Shown here: positions 1-7,367 of the stretch, piece after piece | Layout of the letters: each line of letters begins with the position of its first letter | Numbering within the stretch: position 1 is the stretch's first letter | Assembly (NCBI RefSeq): GCF_000447795.1 | Contig: NZ_AUNI01000019.1 | Location: 1 to 64,000, forward strand | From: Bacteriovorax sp. Seq25_V | GTDB taxonomy: Bacteria > Bdellovibrionota > Bacteriovoracia > Bacteriovoracales > Bacteriovoracaceae | Direction of reading: 5' to 3' | Length of the DNA: 64,000 bases | Made by a program: the position numbers and the translations under genes | The notes under the pieces: model-generated | What the model was told of the DNA's origin: nothing | The model's database searches: none | The model's input: only the letters and a program-made list of their open reading frames with translations

Positions 1-350
1 TTTTTCGAAAATAATGATCTTTTAAGCCGTTACATTTAAATTGGGATAGGGGTCATAATTACTTTATAGTTGTATCGCGATGGATAAAATTGTTTCTGGC
101 GGCTTGAATATTAAGACAATAAATATTTAATATGGCAGAGAAGTTTTTAAGGTTGTGCCCATTTAAATGGAGCAGTTTATACTCATTTTACAGATTCCTT
201 TTTGTGCAGGCTGGGTTCTTTTCGGTCTTGAGTAAGAGGCACTGTTCTCAAGTCAAATTACTAAAGTGAGTACGATTTAATTTTCTGTATATAAGGAGAA
301 TGATCGAAAATGTTTTAATTTATACGATTGCGGAAAGGGTTACTAGGTGG
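1..350. other. Left-edge stretch without a recognisable gene
   Basis: No open frame here has a convincing start, ribosome site and length. A short frame opening at the ATG near 301 sits only one base after AAGGAG and reads on into the antisense of the Cache gene, so I do not call it. An imperfect inverted repeat CTTGAG/CTCAAG lies near 233-258. A plus-strand terminator-like hairpin at 351-386 suggests that a plus-strand transcript, perhaps a gene beyond the edge or a small RNA, ends here. Confidence 0.4.
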
Positions 351-386
351 AGTACCCTTGAGGCTAAGGGTACTTTTAATTTTATT
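351..386 (+). terminator. Putative intrinsic terminator, plus strand
   Basis: A perfect 9-bp stem (AGTACCCTT / AAGGGTACT) with a 6-nt loop is followed by TTTAATTTTATT. The T-rich side is only on the plus strand, so it does not serve the minus-strand Cache gene, whose stop codon it touches. It implies a plus-strand RNA entering from the left. Confidence 0.55.
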
Positions 387-831
387 CTTTTTCTTCGAAG
401 TAGATTCCTGAACCGATCCAATATTCTTCATTGATCTTTTCAGCATAACCAAGTTTTCTTTTTACTGTTTTTGTTTCGGGGTGGTCCCAGTAGTATTTTA
501 CGAAGCCATTACCTTCTTTTATTTCACGAATAAAGTCCTTTATTAGTTCAGTTCCTTTAACATCTTTAAAATTGAGTAGATCTTTTCCTATGAGTGCTTT
601 TTTTGCTCCATGGCATAAAACAACACCTTTATAGTTGTATGCAAAAATGTAAAATTCTCCTCTTTTAAACTTTGATCCATCGTTAAATTCATCACAAGCT
701 TTTTTAAATCCATTGCTCTTAGCGAAAGCTGCAGCCTCTTTGACAAAACTTACAAGTTCGAGTTTTTTTGCTCTTTGAGCTAGAATAGGTGTTGCCGTCA
801 TTATTAGTAAAATACATAATATTTTTTTCAT
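382..831 (-). CDS. Exported single Cache domain protein
   Basis: This 149-aa protein begins with a signal peptide (MKK, hydrophobic run, cleavage after AQR-like residues near 18-20). The rest matches the plan of a stand-alone sCache domain: an N-terminal helix with AFAKSNG and ACDEFN, then the strand segment GEFYIFAYNYKGVVLCHG and a C-terminal strand WIGSGIYFEE. Such single Cache proteins usually bind small ligands in the periplasm, and full-length versions form the sensor part of chemoreceptors or kinases. Here there is no transmembrane output domain, so it probably acts as a soluble periplasmic binder or partner of a receptor encoded elsewhere. It is monocistronic, separated from the porin by a terminator. 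Confidence 0.7.
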   Translation of the reverse strand: MKKILCILLIMTATPILAQRAKKLELVSFVKEAAAFAKSNGFKKACDEFNDGSKFKRGEFYIFAYNYKGVVLCHGAKKALIGKDLLNFKDVKGTELIKDFIREIKEGNGFVKYYWDHPETKTVKRKLGYAEKINEEYWIGSGIYFEEKE

Positions 832-917
832 TGTGTCCCACTGTTTTTTAGTTGATAGTTATCAATTTTTAAAAGTTTTTATCTATGCATGTTGTTTCCG
901 TATGTGGAAATTTATTG

Positions 918-952
918 AAAAAAAACCCTCTATTTCTAGAGGGTCTTTTTTT
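918..952 (-). terminator. Bidirectional intrinsic terminator after the porin gene
   Basis: An 8-bp stem ACCCTCTA / TAGAGGGT (925-944) with loop TTTC is flanked by A7 on the left and T7 on the right. It lies just after the porin stop and can end transcription in both directions. Confidence 0.85.
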
Positions 953-970
953 ATTAAGAAAAAATCAAAA

Positions 971-2068
971 CTAGAACTTTAACTGAATACCCGCTGCAAT
1001 CAAAGTTGCATCGTTACCATTGTTCTTCTTGTCATCAGAAGTTGCTCCAGTTGTTTCGTTTTCAATCTCAAGTTTAGCATATGTTAGGTTAAGATCGATA
1101 TTTTTTGTACACTGGTGCTTGTAACCAACAGCCATTTGAGTTGTTTTGTATTTGCTGTCTTTAGTGTTATCAAAGTTTTTGTCTTCTCTTGTTTGGTATG
1201 TAAGAGCAATATTGTGCTTGTCCATTGAATAACTAGCTGCTACGAAAGTTCTTTCGATTTCATAAGAGAATGTGTTACCAACGTTTTTTGTTTCAGAGCT
1301 TGAAAGAGCTGCATTGAACTTGAAAGCGTTTTTTGTTAGACCAAGACCATAAAGCATTTCTTTGTTGTCTTTAGTTCCTGTTTGTGACCATGAACCCATA
1401 CCAGCATAAAGATTTAAGTCAAGTCCAGAGATAGCTCTTTTGTATGAAAGTAAATGTTCTGTGTGGTTCTCTGTGTTTGTTTCTCTTTCGTTTTTTCCGT
1501 CTTTGTCTTGAGAGATCGTGTAAGTGAATCCCATCAACTCAGGAGTCGTGTAAGTTGCACCATCAACTCTTCCTCTGTAAGTAAAGCCAATACCTTGAGT
1601 ACCAAGGTTTGTTTTAAGAGAGCTTGCTTGAGCAACATACTGAGCCATGTCTGCCCCTTGGTGACCTGCAATGTTTGATGCCATTGGGTCAGCTCCTAGG
1701 CCTACTACTGAGAATGGGTTGTAAGTTTGTCCGATTAGTAGGGTTCCGTAGCTGTGTTTTAAAGATACTTCTGCGTTTCTTAGGGCTACAGAATCATTTG
1801 TAGAGTCTAGTCCAAGTTCTAGTTTGTAAGATGCTGTGATTCCACCATCTACAGATTCTGAGCCTTTAACTCCAACTCTAGAAACAGAGTTTAGTACTTC
1901 AACAATTCCTGCGTTAGACTTGTCATTTCTAGTCTTTGCAACGTTTTGTTCTTGGTCAACGTTTACGTAAGCTTTGTTAATTTTCCCGTAAACAGTTGGC
2001 ATTTTCATTTCCATAGCAGATGCTAGTGGAGTAGCTAATACTGCTAAAACAGCAATTTGCTTTTTCAT
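971..2068 (-). CDS. Gram-negative general porin (Porin_4-like)
   Basis: A 365-aa outer-membrane beta-barrel. It has a signal peptide ending near ASA, the early porin segment TVYGKINKAY, the motif SRVGVKGSE (porin strand 2), GTLLIGQTYNPF, and ends in the hydrophobic C-terminal strand IAAGIQLKF with the terminal Phe used by the BAM complex. Alternating strands throughout and the length fit trimeric general porins. The ATG at 2068 is chosen over an upstream TTG at 2071 because AAGGAAGGA lies 5 nt before it. A good promoter lies at 2110-2139. It likely provides small-solute uptake. Substrate specificity cannot be read. Confidence 0.88.
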   Translation of the reverse strand: MKKQIAVLAVLATPLASAMEMKMPTVYGKINKAYVNVDQEQNVAKTRNDKSNAGIVEVLNSVSRVGVKGSESVDGGITASYKLELGLDSTNDSVALRNAEVSLKHSYGTLLIGQTYNPFSVVGLGADPMASNIAGHQGADMAQYVAQASSLKTNLGTQGIGFTYRGRVDGATYTTPELMGFTYTISQDKDGKNERETNTENHTEHLLSYKRAISGLDLNLYAGMGSWSQTGTKDNKEMLYGLGLTKNAFKFNAALSSSETKNVGNTFSYEIERTFVAASYSMDKHNIALTYQTREDKNFDNTKDSKYKTTQMAVGYKHQCTKNIDLNLTYAKLEIENETTGATSDDKKNNGNDATLIAAGIQLKF

Positions 2069-2109
2069 CAAATCCTTCCTTGTTTTTGTTGATAAAAATA
2101 TTTTGATTA

Positions 2110-2139
2110 ATTATCTCCTAAGAATTTTAAATATGGCAA
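2110..2139 (-). promoter_or_regulatory. Putative porin promoter
   Basis: On the minus strand TTGCCA (2139-2134) is followed after 18 bp by GATAAT (2115-2110). This places the start about 35 nt before the porin ATG. Both boxes match the sigma70 consensus at 5 of 6 positions. Confidence 0.6.
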
Positions 2140-2154
2140 ATATTTTTTTTGCTC

Positions 2155-2183
2155 TTGACACTATCCTAAATATTCGAAATAAA
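2155..2183 (+). promoter_or_regulatory. Putative rimM promoter
   Basis: A perfect TTGACA (2155-2160) is followed after 17 bp by AATAAA (4 of 6). The predicted start lies at about 2190, which is the A of the best rimM start codon, so the mRNA could be leaderless. It overlaps the divergent porin promoter region. Confidence 0.5.
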
Positions 2184-2189
2184 TGGCCA

Positions 2190-2717
2190 ATGAGAAAATC
2201 AAATTTAGTGCAACTTGGATTTTGCACGAAACCGCATGGAATAAAGGGTGGAGTGACACTGCACCTCGAAAATAGTGAAGATTCAATTCTTGAAAATGGA
2301 ATGGAGGTTATGCTCTTTCCGAGAAGTCCAGAGAGTAAAATTTCTGAACAGGGTCAAGTTTTCAAAATTAAAACTATTAATTTTGGTAACAAACCAATTT
2401 GTTACTTTGAAAATTTGACAGATAGGAATGTAACCGAATCCTTGATTCCTTTTGATATTTTTGTTGATAGGGATAGCTTTCCTGAGCTTGAAGAAGGTGA
2501 GTTTTATATTTCGGATCTTATTGGTCTTGATGTGATTGATTTCGAAACTCGTGAGAAGCTTGGTCGGGTGACAAAGTATTTTGATAATACTGCACAGATT
2601 GTTCTAACGATGAAAATAAATAACGAGTTTATTGATTTGCCATTTGTTGATCAGTTTTTTCCTGAAGTTGATGTTGAAGCCGGGTTTATTGCGATTGTTA
2701 AACCTGAGGTAATCTAG
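2190..2717 (+). CDS. rimM: Ribosome maturation factor RimM
   Basis: RimM binds S19 and assists late 30S head assembly. The 175-aa product has the N-terminal RimM domain with GFCTKPHGIKGGV (family G-x-HGIKGE/V signature) near residues 10-22, and the PRC-barrel half with EGEFYISDLIGLDV and LPFVDQFF followed by VKPEVI at the end. An upstream TTG at 2103 would add 29 unrelated residues that overlap the promoter, so I take the ATG at 2190; it lacks a ribosome site. It is followed directly by trmD, the standard rimM-trmD-rplS order. Confidence 0.93.
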   Translation: MRKSNLVQLGFCTKPHGIKGGVTLHLENSEDSILENGMEVMLFPRSPESKISEQGQVFKIKTINFGNKPICYFENLTDRNVTESLIPFDIFVDRDSFPELEEGEFYISDLIGLDVIDFETREKLGRVTKYFDNTAQIVLTMKINNEFIDLPFVDQFFPEVDVEAGFIAIVKPEVI

Positions 2718-3452
2718 TTGAAAAAAAAGATTTGGATTATTACCTTATTTCCGCAGATGTTTGAAAGTTTCATAGATGTTGGTGTCGTTGGACGCTATTT
2801 TGATGGAGTGAATGCGGAGATAGAGTGTTTGTATCTTGGAGACTTTTCGCCAAAGAGTTTTAAAGGTGCGGATGGGGCTCCTTATGGTGGTGGTCCAGGG
2901 ATGGTGATGCGCGCGGATGTTCTTGAGGGCGCGATCAAGAAAGTATTTTCTAATTATTCAGATCCTTCAAATTTGGAGGTTATCTATACGGCACCGAGAG
3001 GTGAGGAGCTAACAAATAAGATGTCGCGAAAGCTAGCGAGTGATTTTACAGCAGCTAAGGGCAAGGATTTTGTCTTTATCTGTGGACGCTATGAAGGCAT
3101 TGATGAGCGTTTCATTGAGCAGTATGTGACAAGAATCATTTCTATTGGAGACTTTGTTCTTTCCGGAGGAGAGCTAGCTGTCATGACGATCATTGATTCG
3201 TTTTCGAGGTTTATTGATGGTGTTCTTGGAAATAGTGAAAGTTTTGAGGATGACTCATTTGAAGAGGGCTTGATTGAGGGGCCCTCTTATACGAGACCCG
3301 AGATTTTTAATGGAGTGAAGGTTCCTGATGTGTTATTAAGTGGGAATCATAAGTTAATAAATGAATATCGAGTAAAGAAGAAGTTAGAGTTTACTAAAAA
3401 GCTTAGACCAGATCTATATGCTTTGTATGAAAATAATAGGGGAAAGAAATAG
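2718..3452 (+). CDS. trmD: tRNA (guanine-N1)-methyltransferase TrmD
   Basis: TrmD makes m1G37 in tRNAs to prevent frameshifting. The 244-aa product shows WIITLFPQMF at the start, YGGGPGMVMR near 55-64, FICGRYEGIDERF near 117-129 and SIGDFVLSGGELA, the trefoil-knot SAM-binding signature of the family. It starts with TTG immediately after the rimM stop (no gap), so the two are translationally coupled. The length is typical (about 240-250 aa). Confidence 0.96.
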   Translation: MKKKIWIITLFPQMFESFIDVGVVGRYFDGVNAEIECLYLGDFSPKSFKGADGAPYGGGPGMVMRADVLEGAIKKVFSNYSDPSNLEVIYTAPRGEELTNKMSRKLASDFTAAKGKDFVFICGRYEGIDERFIEQYVTRIISIGDFVLSGGELAVMTIIDSFSRFIDGVLGNSESFEDDSFEEGLIEGPSYTRPEIFNGVKVPDVLLSGNHKLINEYRVKKKLEFTKKLRPDLYALYENNRGKK

Positions 3453-4033
3453 TGAAAAATGATATTTATTTGGGGTTAGTTCACCACCCGATTACAAATA
3501 AAATGGGTGAGGTTGTTACAACTTCTGTGACTAATTTAGATATTCACGATATTTCGAGAAGCTGTCGTACATTTGGAATTAGGAACTACTTTCTTGTGAC
3601 GCCACTTAAGCCTCAACACGATTTAGTTAATAAAATTTTAGGGCATTGGGAAGAAGATAAGGCCGCGGCGTATAACCCGGATCGACAAGATGCGTTGTCT
3701 GTGGCGAGACTTGTGGACTCGGTAGAGATGGGTATTGAGAGAATTAAGGAAATACACGGGGTTGAGCCACTGGTAACGGTTACTGGGGCTAATTTTAAGA
3801 CTTGCACGGGGCGTGAAAAAGATTTACTATCTAAAGCCTCGGTTGACAAACGTCCGATTTTTCTGTTATTTGGTACAGGATGGGGTCTTCACGCACGAGT
3901 TCTCGAACGGGCCGAATTTGCACTTGAACCAATTTTTGGAGCAAGTGAAGATGGGTACAATCATTTGTCTGTTCGATCAGCTGTCGCCATTTATTTGGAT
4001 CGACTAGCGCGCGCCTCTGAGACCATGAAATAA
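3452..4033 (+). CDS. SPOUT-type RNA methyltransferase (RNA_Me_trans family)
   Basis: A 193-aa protein with MKNDIYLGLVHHPITNK at the start, then SRSCRTFGIRNYFLVTP, LLFGTGWGLH near residues 137-146 and NHLSVRSAVAIYLDRL at the end, which is the knot region of SpoU/TrmD-class methyltransferases. Stand-alone members of this family lie directly after trmD in several lineages (Aquificae, deltaproteobacterial groups) and are annotated as TrmD C-terminal-like or tRNA methyltransferases; the target base is unknown. Its GTG start overlaps the trmD stop by one base. It likely methylates tRNA, but this is by family only. Confidence 0.85.
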   Translation: MKNDIYLGLVHHPITNKMGEVVTTSVTNLDIHDISRSCRTFGIRNYFLVTPLKPQHDLVNKILGHWEEDKAAAYNPDRQDALSVARLVDSVEMGIERIKEIHGVEPLVTVTGANFKTCTGREKDLLSKASVDKRPIFLLFGTGWGLHARVLERAEFALEPIFGASEDGYNHLSVRSAVAIYLDRLARASETMK

Positions 4034-4098
4034 AACTTGCTTAAGAACGGCATGGTGCCGGTCCTCTGAGAAGTTTGTAGTTTTTTTAGGAGTTATAG
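4034..4098 (+). promoter_or_regulatory. Possible rplS leader hairpin
   Basis: The 65-nt gap before rplS holds a stem CGGCA-TGG-TGCCG inside an outer pairing AACTT / AAGTT, followed by TTTTTTT and then AGGAG of the rplS ribosome site. It could be a weak terminator or an L19-type autoregulatory leader. I cannot match it to a known leader class. Confidence 0.35.
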
Positions 4099-4461
4099 AT
4101 GAACTTAATTGACATCGTAAACGCGGATCACATGAATCCAAAAGCTGCAGAAATCCCACATTTCATTACTGGGGATACTGTTGCAGTTCACGCAAAAATC
4201 ACTGAAGCGGGTAAGACTCGTATTCAGATTTTCCAAGGTGTAGTTATTGCACTTAAGGAAAGAGGAAAGCTAACTGGTCACTTCAGAGTTAGAAAAATCT
4301 CTTCTGGAATGGGTGTTGAAAGGGTATTTCCTTTCCATTCTCCAAACGTAGAGAAAGTAGAAGTTGTTCAAAGAGGTAAGTCTCGTAGAGCAAAACTATA
4401 CTACCTAAGAGAAAGATCAGGTAAGTCTGCAAGAATTGCAATCGATTACGACAGAAAGTAA
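4099..4461 (+). CDS. rplS: 50S ribosomal protein L19
   Basis: L19 sits at the 30S-50S interface. The 120-aa protein has the family features [50 protein letters not shown] and [17 protein letters not shown], all in order and full length. The ATG has AGGAG 6 nt upstream. It closes the rimM-trmD part of the operon and is followed by a strong terminator. Confidence 0.97.
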   Translation: MNLIDIVNADHMNPKAAEIPHFITGDTVAVHAKITEAGKTRIQIFQGVVIALKERGKLTGHFRVRKISSGMGVERVFPFHSPNVEKVEVVQRGKSRRAKLYYLRERSGKSARIAIDYDRK

Positions 4462-4482
4462 TCTTAAGATTCAAGTTAAGAT

Positions 4483-4507
4483 GGGCCCACGAATGTGGGC
4501 CTTTTTT
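4483..4507 (+). terminator. Intrinsic terminator after rplS
   Basis: Stem GGGCCCAC / GTGGGCC with loop GAAT is followed by TTTTTT. rnhB starts 30 bp further on and must use readthrough or its own promoter. Confidence 0.88.
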
Positions 4508-4537
4508 ATTTGAAGTTAAATTTAAAGGTTTGTTGTA

Positions 4538-5224
4538 GTGTCATTTTTTGAAAAAGAATATATTAAAAAATATCATCGCTTTATTGCGGCAACGGATGAA
4601 GTTGGGCGAGGCCCACTTGCTGGGCCCGTTGTTGCGACTTCAGTTTGTTTTGATGGTGATTTGAAAAAAATTAAAAATATCGTTTCAAGACTTGAAGGCT
4701 TTGGTGTTACTGATTCGAAGAAACTTACAGATAATAAAAGAAGAAAAATTCTTCAAGAGTTGAATATTGATTATTCAAAAGAGTTTGGAGAGTTTGATAT
4801 TGATGGGCAGTTACTAAAATACAGAACTGTTGAAAAATGTAATCAGTATATAGAAGAACATAATATTTTGAAATCATCACTGGATGCAATGAAAGAAGCT
4901 GTCGCAAGTTTTGGCCTAAGAGAAGGTGTTGTGCTGATTGATGGAAATAAGAAATTTGATTTTCCTGAGGCTGATCTCTATCCGATTGTTAAAGGTGATT
5001 CGAAGTCAGTTTTAATTGGTCTCAGTTCAATTATTGCAAAAATTTATCGTGATGATTTAATGATTAAATTTTCGAGAGATTTTCCACATTACGGTTTTGA
5101 AAAAAATGCAGGTTATCCGACTGCTGTTCATCGCGCAGGTATCTCTGAGCATGGTATTACTCCTATTCACCGAAAAACATTTAAAGGTGTAAAGGAGTTT
5201 GTTAATGGGAGAGAAGTTCTCTAA
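4538..5224 (+). CDS. rnhB: Ribonuclease HII
   Basis: RNase HII cuts RNA-DNA hybrids and single ribonucleotides in DNA. The 228-aa product has DEVGRGPLAGPVVA near residues 18-31, DSKKL near 60, LIDGNKKF near 133 and KGDSKSVLIGLSSIIAKIYRD near 150-170, so all four acidic active-site positions (D18, E19, D133-type, D152-type) are present, and GYPTAVH near the end. It starts with GTG at 4538 preceded by a weak ribosome site. It overlaps the next gene by 20 bp, the widespread rnhB-yraN pairing. Confidence 0.93.
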   Translation: MSFFEKEYIKKYHRFIAATDEVGRGPLAGPVVATSVCFDGDLKKIKNIVSRLEGFGVTDSKKLTDNKRRKILQELNIDYSKEFGEFDIDGQLLKYRTVEKCNQYIEEHNILKSSLDAMKEAVASFGLREGVVLIDGNKKFDFPEADLYPIVKGDSKSVLIGLSSIIAKIYRDDLMIKFSRDFPHYGFEKNAGYPTAVHRAGISEHGITPIHRKTFKGVKEFVNGREVL

Positions 5225-5513
5225 AGGTGAGGAGTTCGAAATTCGTTGTTCGCTAGAATTGTCGAAAAAAAGTAACCTCATGGCCTATGTGCTTATATCA
5301 CCAAAGTATTTAAGAAAATTAGGTGCGGGGCAAGTTGATCTATGTGTTATCGAAAAAGATAAAATTTTTGGTTGTGAGCTTCGGATTTATGAAGTTAAGA
5401 GTTTTGCATTTCTCTCATTTTCACAGCGGAATCGTCTTAATCGAAGTGCAACTTTACTTAGCTCGATTTTTAATCTTCCTGTAAGAATCAGTATGATGTT
5501 TCATGATTTTTAG
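5205..5513 (+). CDS. YraN-like (UPF0102) putative nuclease-fold protein
   Basis: A 102-aa protein starting at ATG 5205, chosen because AAAGGAG lies 7 nt upstream inside the end of rnhB. Short PD-(D/E)xK-like elements are visible: a glutamate in FEIRC near 12, GAGQVDLCVIEKD near 40-52 and RIYEVKSF near 61-68 (the D...ExK pattern). Sequence divergence from typical YraN is high, so the assignment rests on these spaced residues, the length and the conserved rnhB neighbour. In other bacteria the function is unclear, with links to Holliday-junction-type nuclease folds. Confidence 0.6.
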   Translation: MGEKFSKGEEFEIRCSLELSKKSNLMAYVLISPKYLRKLGAGQVDLCVIEKDKIFGCELRIYEVKSFAFLSFSQRNRLNRSATLLSSIFNLPVRISMMFHDF

Positions 5514-5548
5514 TTGCCTTTCTATTTTCGAAACCTTATCCTTTTCTT

Positions 5549-5995
5549 ATGAAAAAATTTATTACACTAGCTACAATTATATTAGTATTTACAACTCAGA
5601 GTGTTAGAGCAGAAATGGATCCGAAGATAAAGGCGATTGGGACAATGGCCCTTTATGGTACTGTTGGTGGAACTTTGCTTGGGACTGCATCTTTAGCATT
5701 TGGGGCTAAGGGAAGATCTGTTGCAATCGGTGCATCTCTTGGTTTATATGCAGGTTTATTATTTGGTGGTTATGTTGTCGGAACTCACGCACTAAAGTCT
5801 CGTGGGTATCAAAAAGCCGATCCTGAAAATTATTATCCAGATACAGAGAGTAGTCCTTATGAGACTCCTGGCCCTGGCTCAAATAATGAGTATATGAATC
5901 CAGATAATTATGAAGGAAGTCTTGACCTTGCTCCGCTTAAAAAGCAGGAACAAGGCCCAGTTTATTTTGTACAGTTATTAGATTATAGATTCTAG
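5549..5995 (+). CDS. Exported or membrane-bound glycine-rich protein, unknown
   Basis: A 148-aa protein with a signal peptide (MKKFITLATIILVF, cleavage near RAE), then two glycine-alanine-rich hydrophobic segments (about residues 29-52 and 56-80, with GTVGGTLLG and GLYAGLLFGGYVVG) that could be a helical hairpin in a membrane. The C-terminal 65 residues are polar, with proline, tyrosine and asparagine. I recognise no named family. It ends tail to tail with the STAS gene, overlapping by 4 bp. Confidence 0.6.
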   Translation: MKKFITLATIILVFTTQSVRAEMDPKIKAIGTMALYGTVGGTLLGTASLAFGAKGRSVAIGASLGLYAGLLFGGYVVGTHALKSRGYQKADPENYYPDTESSPYETPGPGSNNEYMNPDNYEGSLDLAPLKKQEQGPVYFVQLLDYRF

Positions 5996-6372
5996 TTTTG
6001 AAACGTTCTTTTTTGACCAAAGAATTTAGAAAATTCAGTGTCGTCAGTGTCAAATTCATCGTGAATGAGTGACATTGCATCGAAGTTATAAAGCTTAAAA
6101 ACTTTCATAAATTCAGAACTAACATTTGAGAGTCTGATTTGATCTTTCTTGTTGTTCAGAAACTTTACAGTATCAACAAAAATATTGATCCCAGATGATC
6201 CTACAAAATCAAGCGAAGTAAGGTCAATCGTGATAAGCGATGTTGGGTGATTCTTAGTAAGCGTGCTTAGTTCTTGTTGTAGAGGAACGATATTTTCAAA
6301 ATCCATTCCACCTTCCATATGGACAGTGATGTTCCCTGTTGCATCTGTTCTAACTCTTGCTCTCATTGACAT
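5992..6372 (-). CDS. STAS-domain anti-sigma antagonist-like protein
   Basis: A 126-aa single STAS domain. The pattern GNITVHMEGGMDFENI, then SLITIDLTSLDFVGSSGINIFVD near residues 46-68, matches SpoIIAA-type proteins; the serine in VGSSG is the usual phosphorylation site switched by an RsbW-type kinase and a PP2C phosphatase. No such partners are next door. The start at 6372 has AAGGAG 8 nt upstream; a second ATG lies two codons later. It probably takes part in a partner-switching pathway that controls a sigma factor or another effector, with partners elsewhere. Confidence 0.82.
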   Translation of the reverse strand: MSMRARVRTDATGNITVHMEGGMDFENIVPLQQELSTLTKNHPTSLITIDLTSLDFVGSSGINIFVDTVKFLNNKKDQIRLSNVSSEFMKVFKLYNFDAMSLIHDEFDTDDTEFSKFFGQKRTFQN

Positions 6373-6497
6373 TTACTTATCTCCTTCTTGCATAATGACA
6401 ATTAATCATAGCAAGTTACGACGCGGTGCAACAGTGGGAATGTTTTTCATTTTTAGATGTTTCTGCTAAAAGTATAGTTAACTAAAAGGGTAGAGTA

Positions 6498-7301
6498 ATG
6501 ATTTTGACACTAGTTTCAACACCAATTGGAAATCTCGAAGATATAACACTGCGTGCATTAAACGCACTTAAAAACTCAGCGATTGTTCTAGCTGAAGATA
6601 CGCGAGTAACAAAGAAATTATTTGAGGCCCTAGAGATTGATTATAGTGATAAAAAAATTATGTCATTCAATGATCATGACCAGGCAAAGATTCCTGCTAT
6701 TTATCGCTCTCTCGAAGGAAAAGAAGTGACACTTGTTTCCGATGCTGGAAGTCCTGTTGTTAGTGATCCTGCTTATCCATTGATTAGATACCTGCTTGAA
6801 GCTGGTGGAACCTTGGCCACTGTACCAGGTGTAAGCGCTCCAACATGTGCGCTGGAGCTCTCTGGTCTGCCATCGCTGCCAAATACATTTCATGGTTTTA
6901 TTGGAAGAAAAAAAGGTGAAATACTCACTAAATTTGAGGAGTGTCAGTCAATTGGTGGTCTACATATATTTTTTGAAAGTCCTCATCGAATTTTAGATAC
7001 GATTGAAATTTTAGCTGAGTTTAGTCCAGAGTCACAAGTTAGTGTTAGTCGTGAGATTACGAAGAAGTTTGAAACTACTCATCGATTCCTTGCGAAAGAT
7101 TTTAAGACACAGGAAATTCTTGATAAAGGTGAGTTTGTATTCTGTGTATGGTTTGAAAAGAGTAGTGCTAAAATTGCAGGTGGTCTGGATAAATTAGCTC
7201 AAGCTTATCTTGATAAAAAAACTCCGAAAAATTTAGCTAAATTGATAGCTCCAATTTTGAATTTATCTACTAATGAAGTTTATCAGAAAATAACAGAGTA
7301 A
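6498..7301 (+). CDS. rsmI: 16S rRNA (cytidine1402-2'-O)-methyltransferase RsmI
   Basis: RsmI methylates the ribose of C1402 in 16S rRNA, in the decoding centre. The 267-aa product carries LVSTPIGNLEDITLRAL at the start, VLAEDTRVTKKLF, SFNDHD, VTLVSDAGSPVVSDPAY near 73-89, the glycine loop VPGVSAPTCALELSGLP and FHGFIGRKKGE, all typical of the tetrapyrrole-methylase-fold family. A C-terminal helical tail with PKNLAKLIAPILN is also present. Length is slightly short of the E. coli 286 aa. Confidence 0.94.
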   Translation: MILTLVSTPIGNLEDITLRALNALKNSAIVLAEDTRVTKKLFEALEIDYSDKKIMSFNDHDQAKIPAIYRSLEGKEVTLVSDAGSPVVSDPAYPLIRYLLEAGGTLATVPGVSAPTCALELSGLPSLPNTFHGFIGRKKGEILTKFEECQSIGGLHIFFESPHRILDTIEILAEFSPESQVSVSREITKKFETTHRFLAKDFKTQEILDKGEFVFCVWFEKSSAKIAGGLDKLAQAYLDKKTPKNLAKLIAPILNLSTNEVYQKITE

Positions 7302-7314
7302 ATCACTTTTTATA

Positions 7315-7360
7315 TATACTTTCGTAAATATCTCACTAATTTTGTCGAAAAGTTAGTGAG
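7315..7360 (+). promoter_or_regulatory. -10 box and hairpin covering the HD-GYP ribosome site
   Basis: TATACT (7315-7320) is a good -10 box; no clear -35. About 12 nt later CTCACTAATTTT (7332-7343) pairs with AAAA-G-TTAGTGAG (7348-7360) across a GTCG loop, 12 bp with one bulged G. The 3' arm contains GTGAGG, the only ribosome site before the ATG pair at 7365/7368. Folding would hide the site. Read by eye. Confidence 0.5.
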
Positions 7361-7367
7361 GTTTATG

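Noticed and set aside
300-434. Short plus-strand frame opening at ATG near 301
   Set aside because: AAGGAG is only one base upstream and the frame is antisense to the Cache gene for most of its length.
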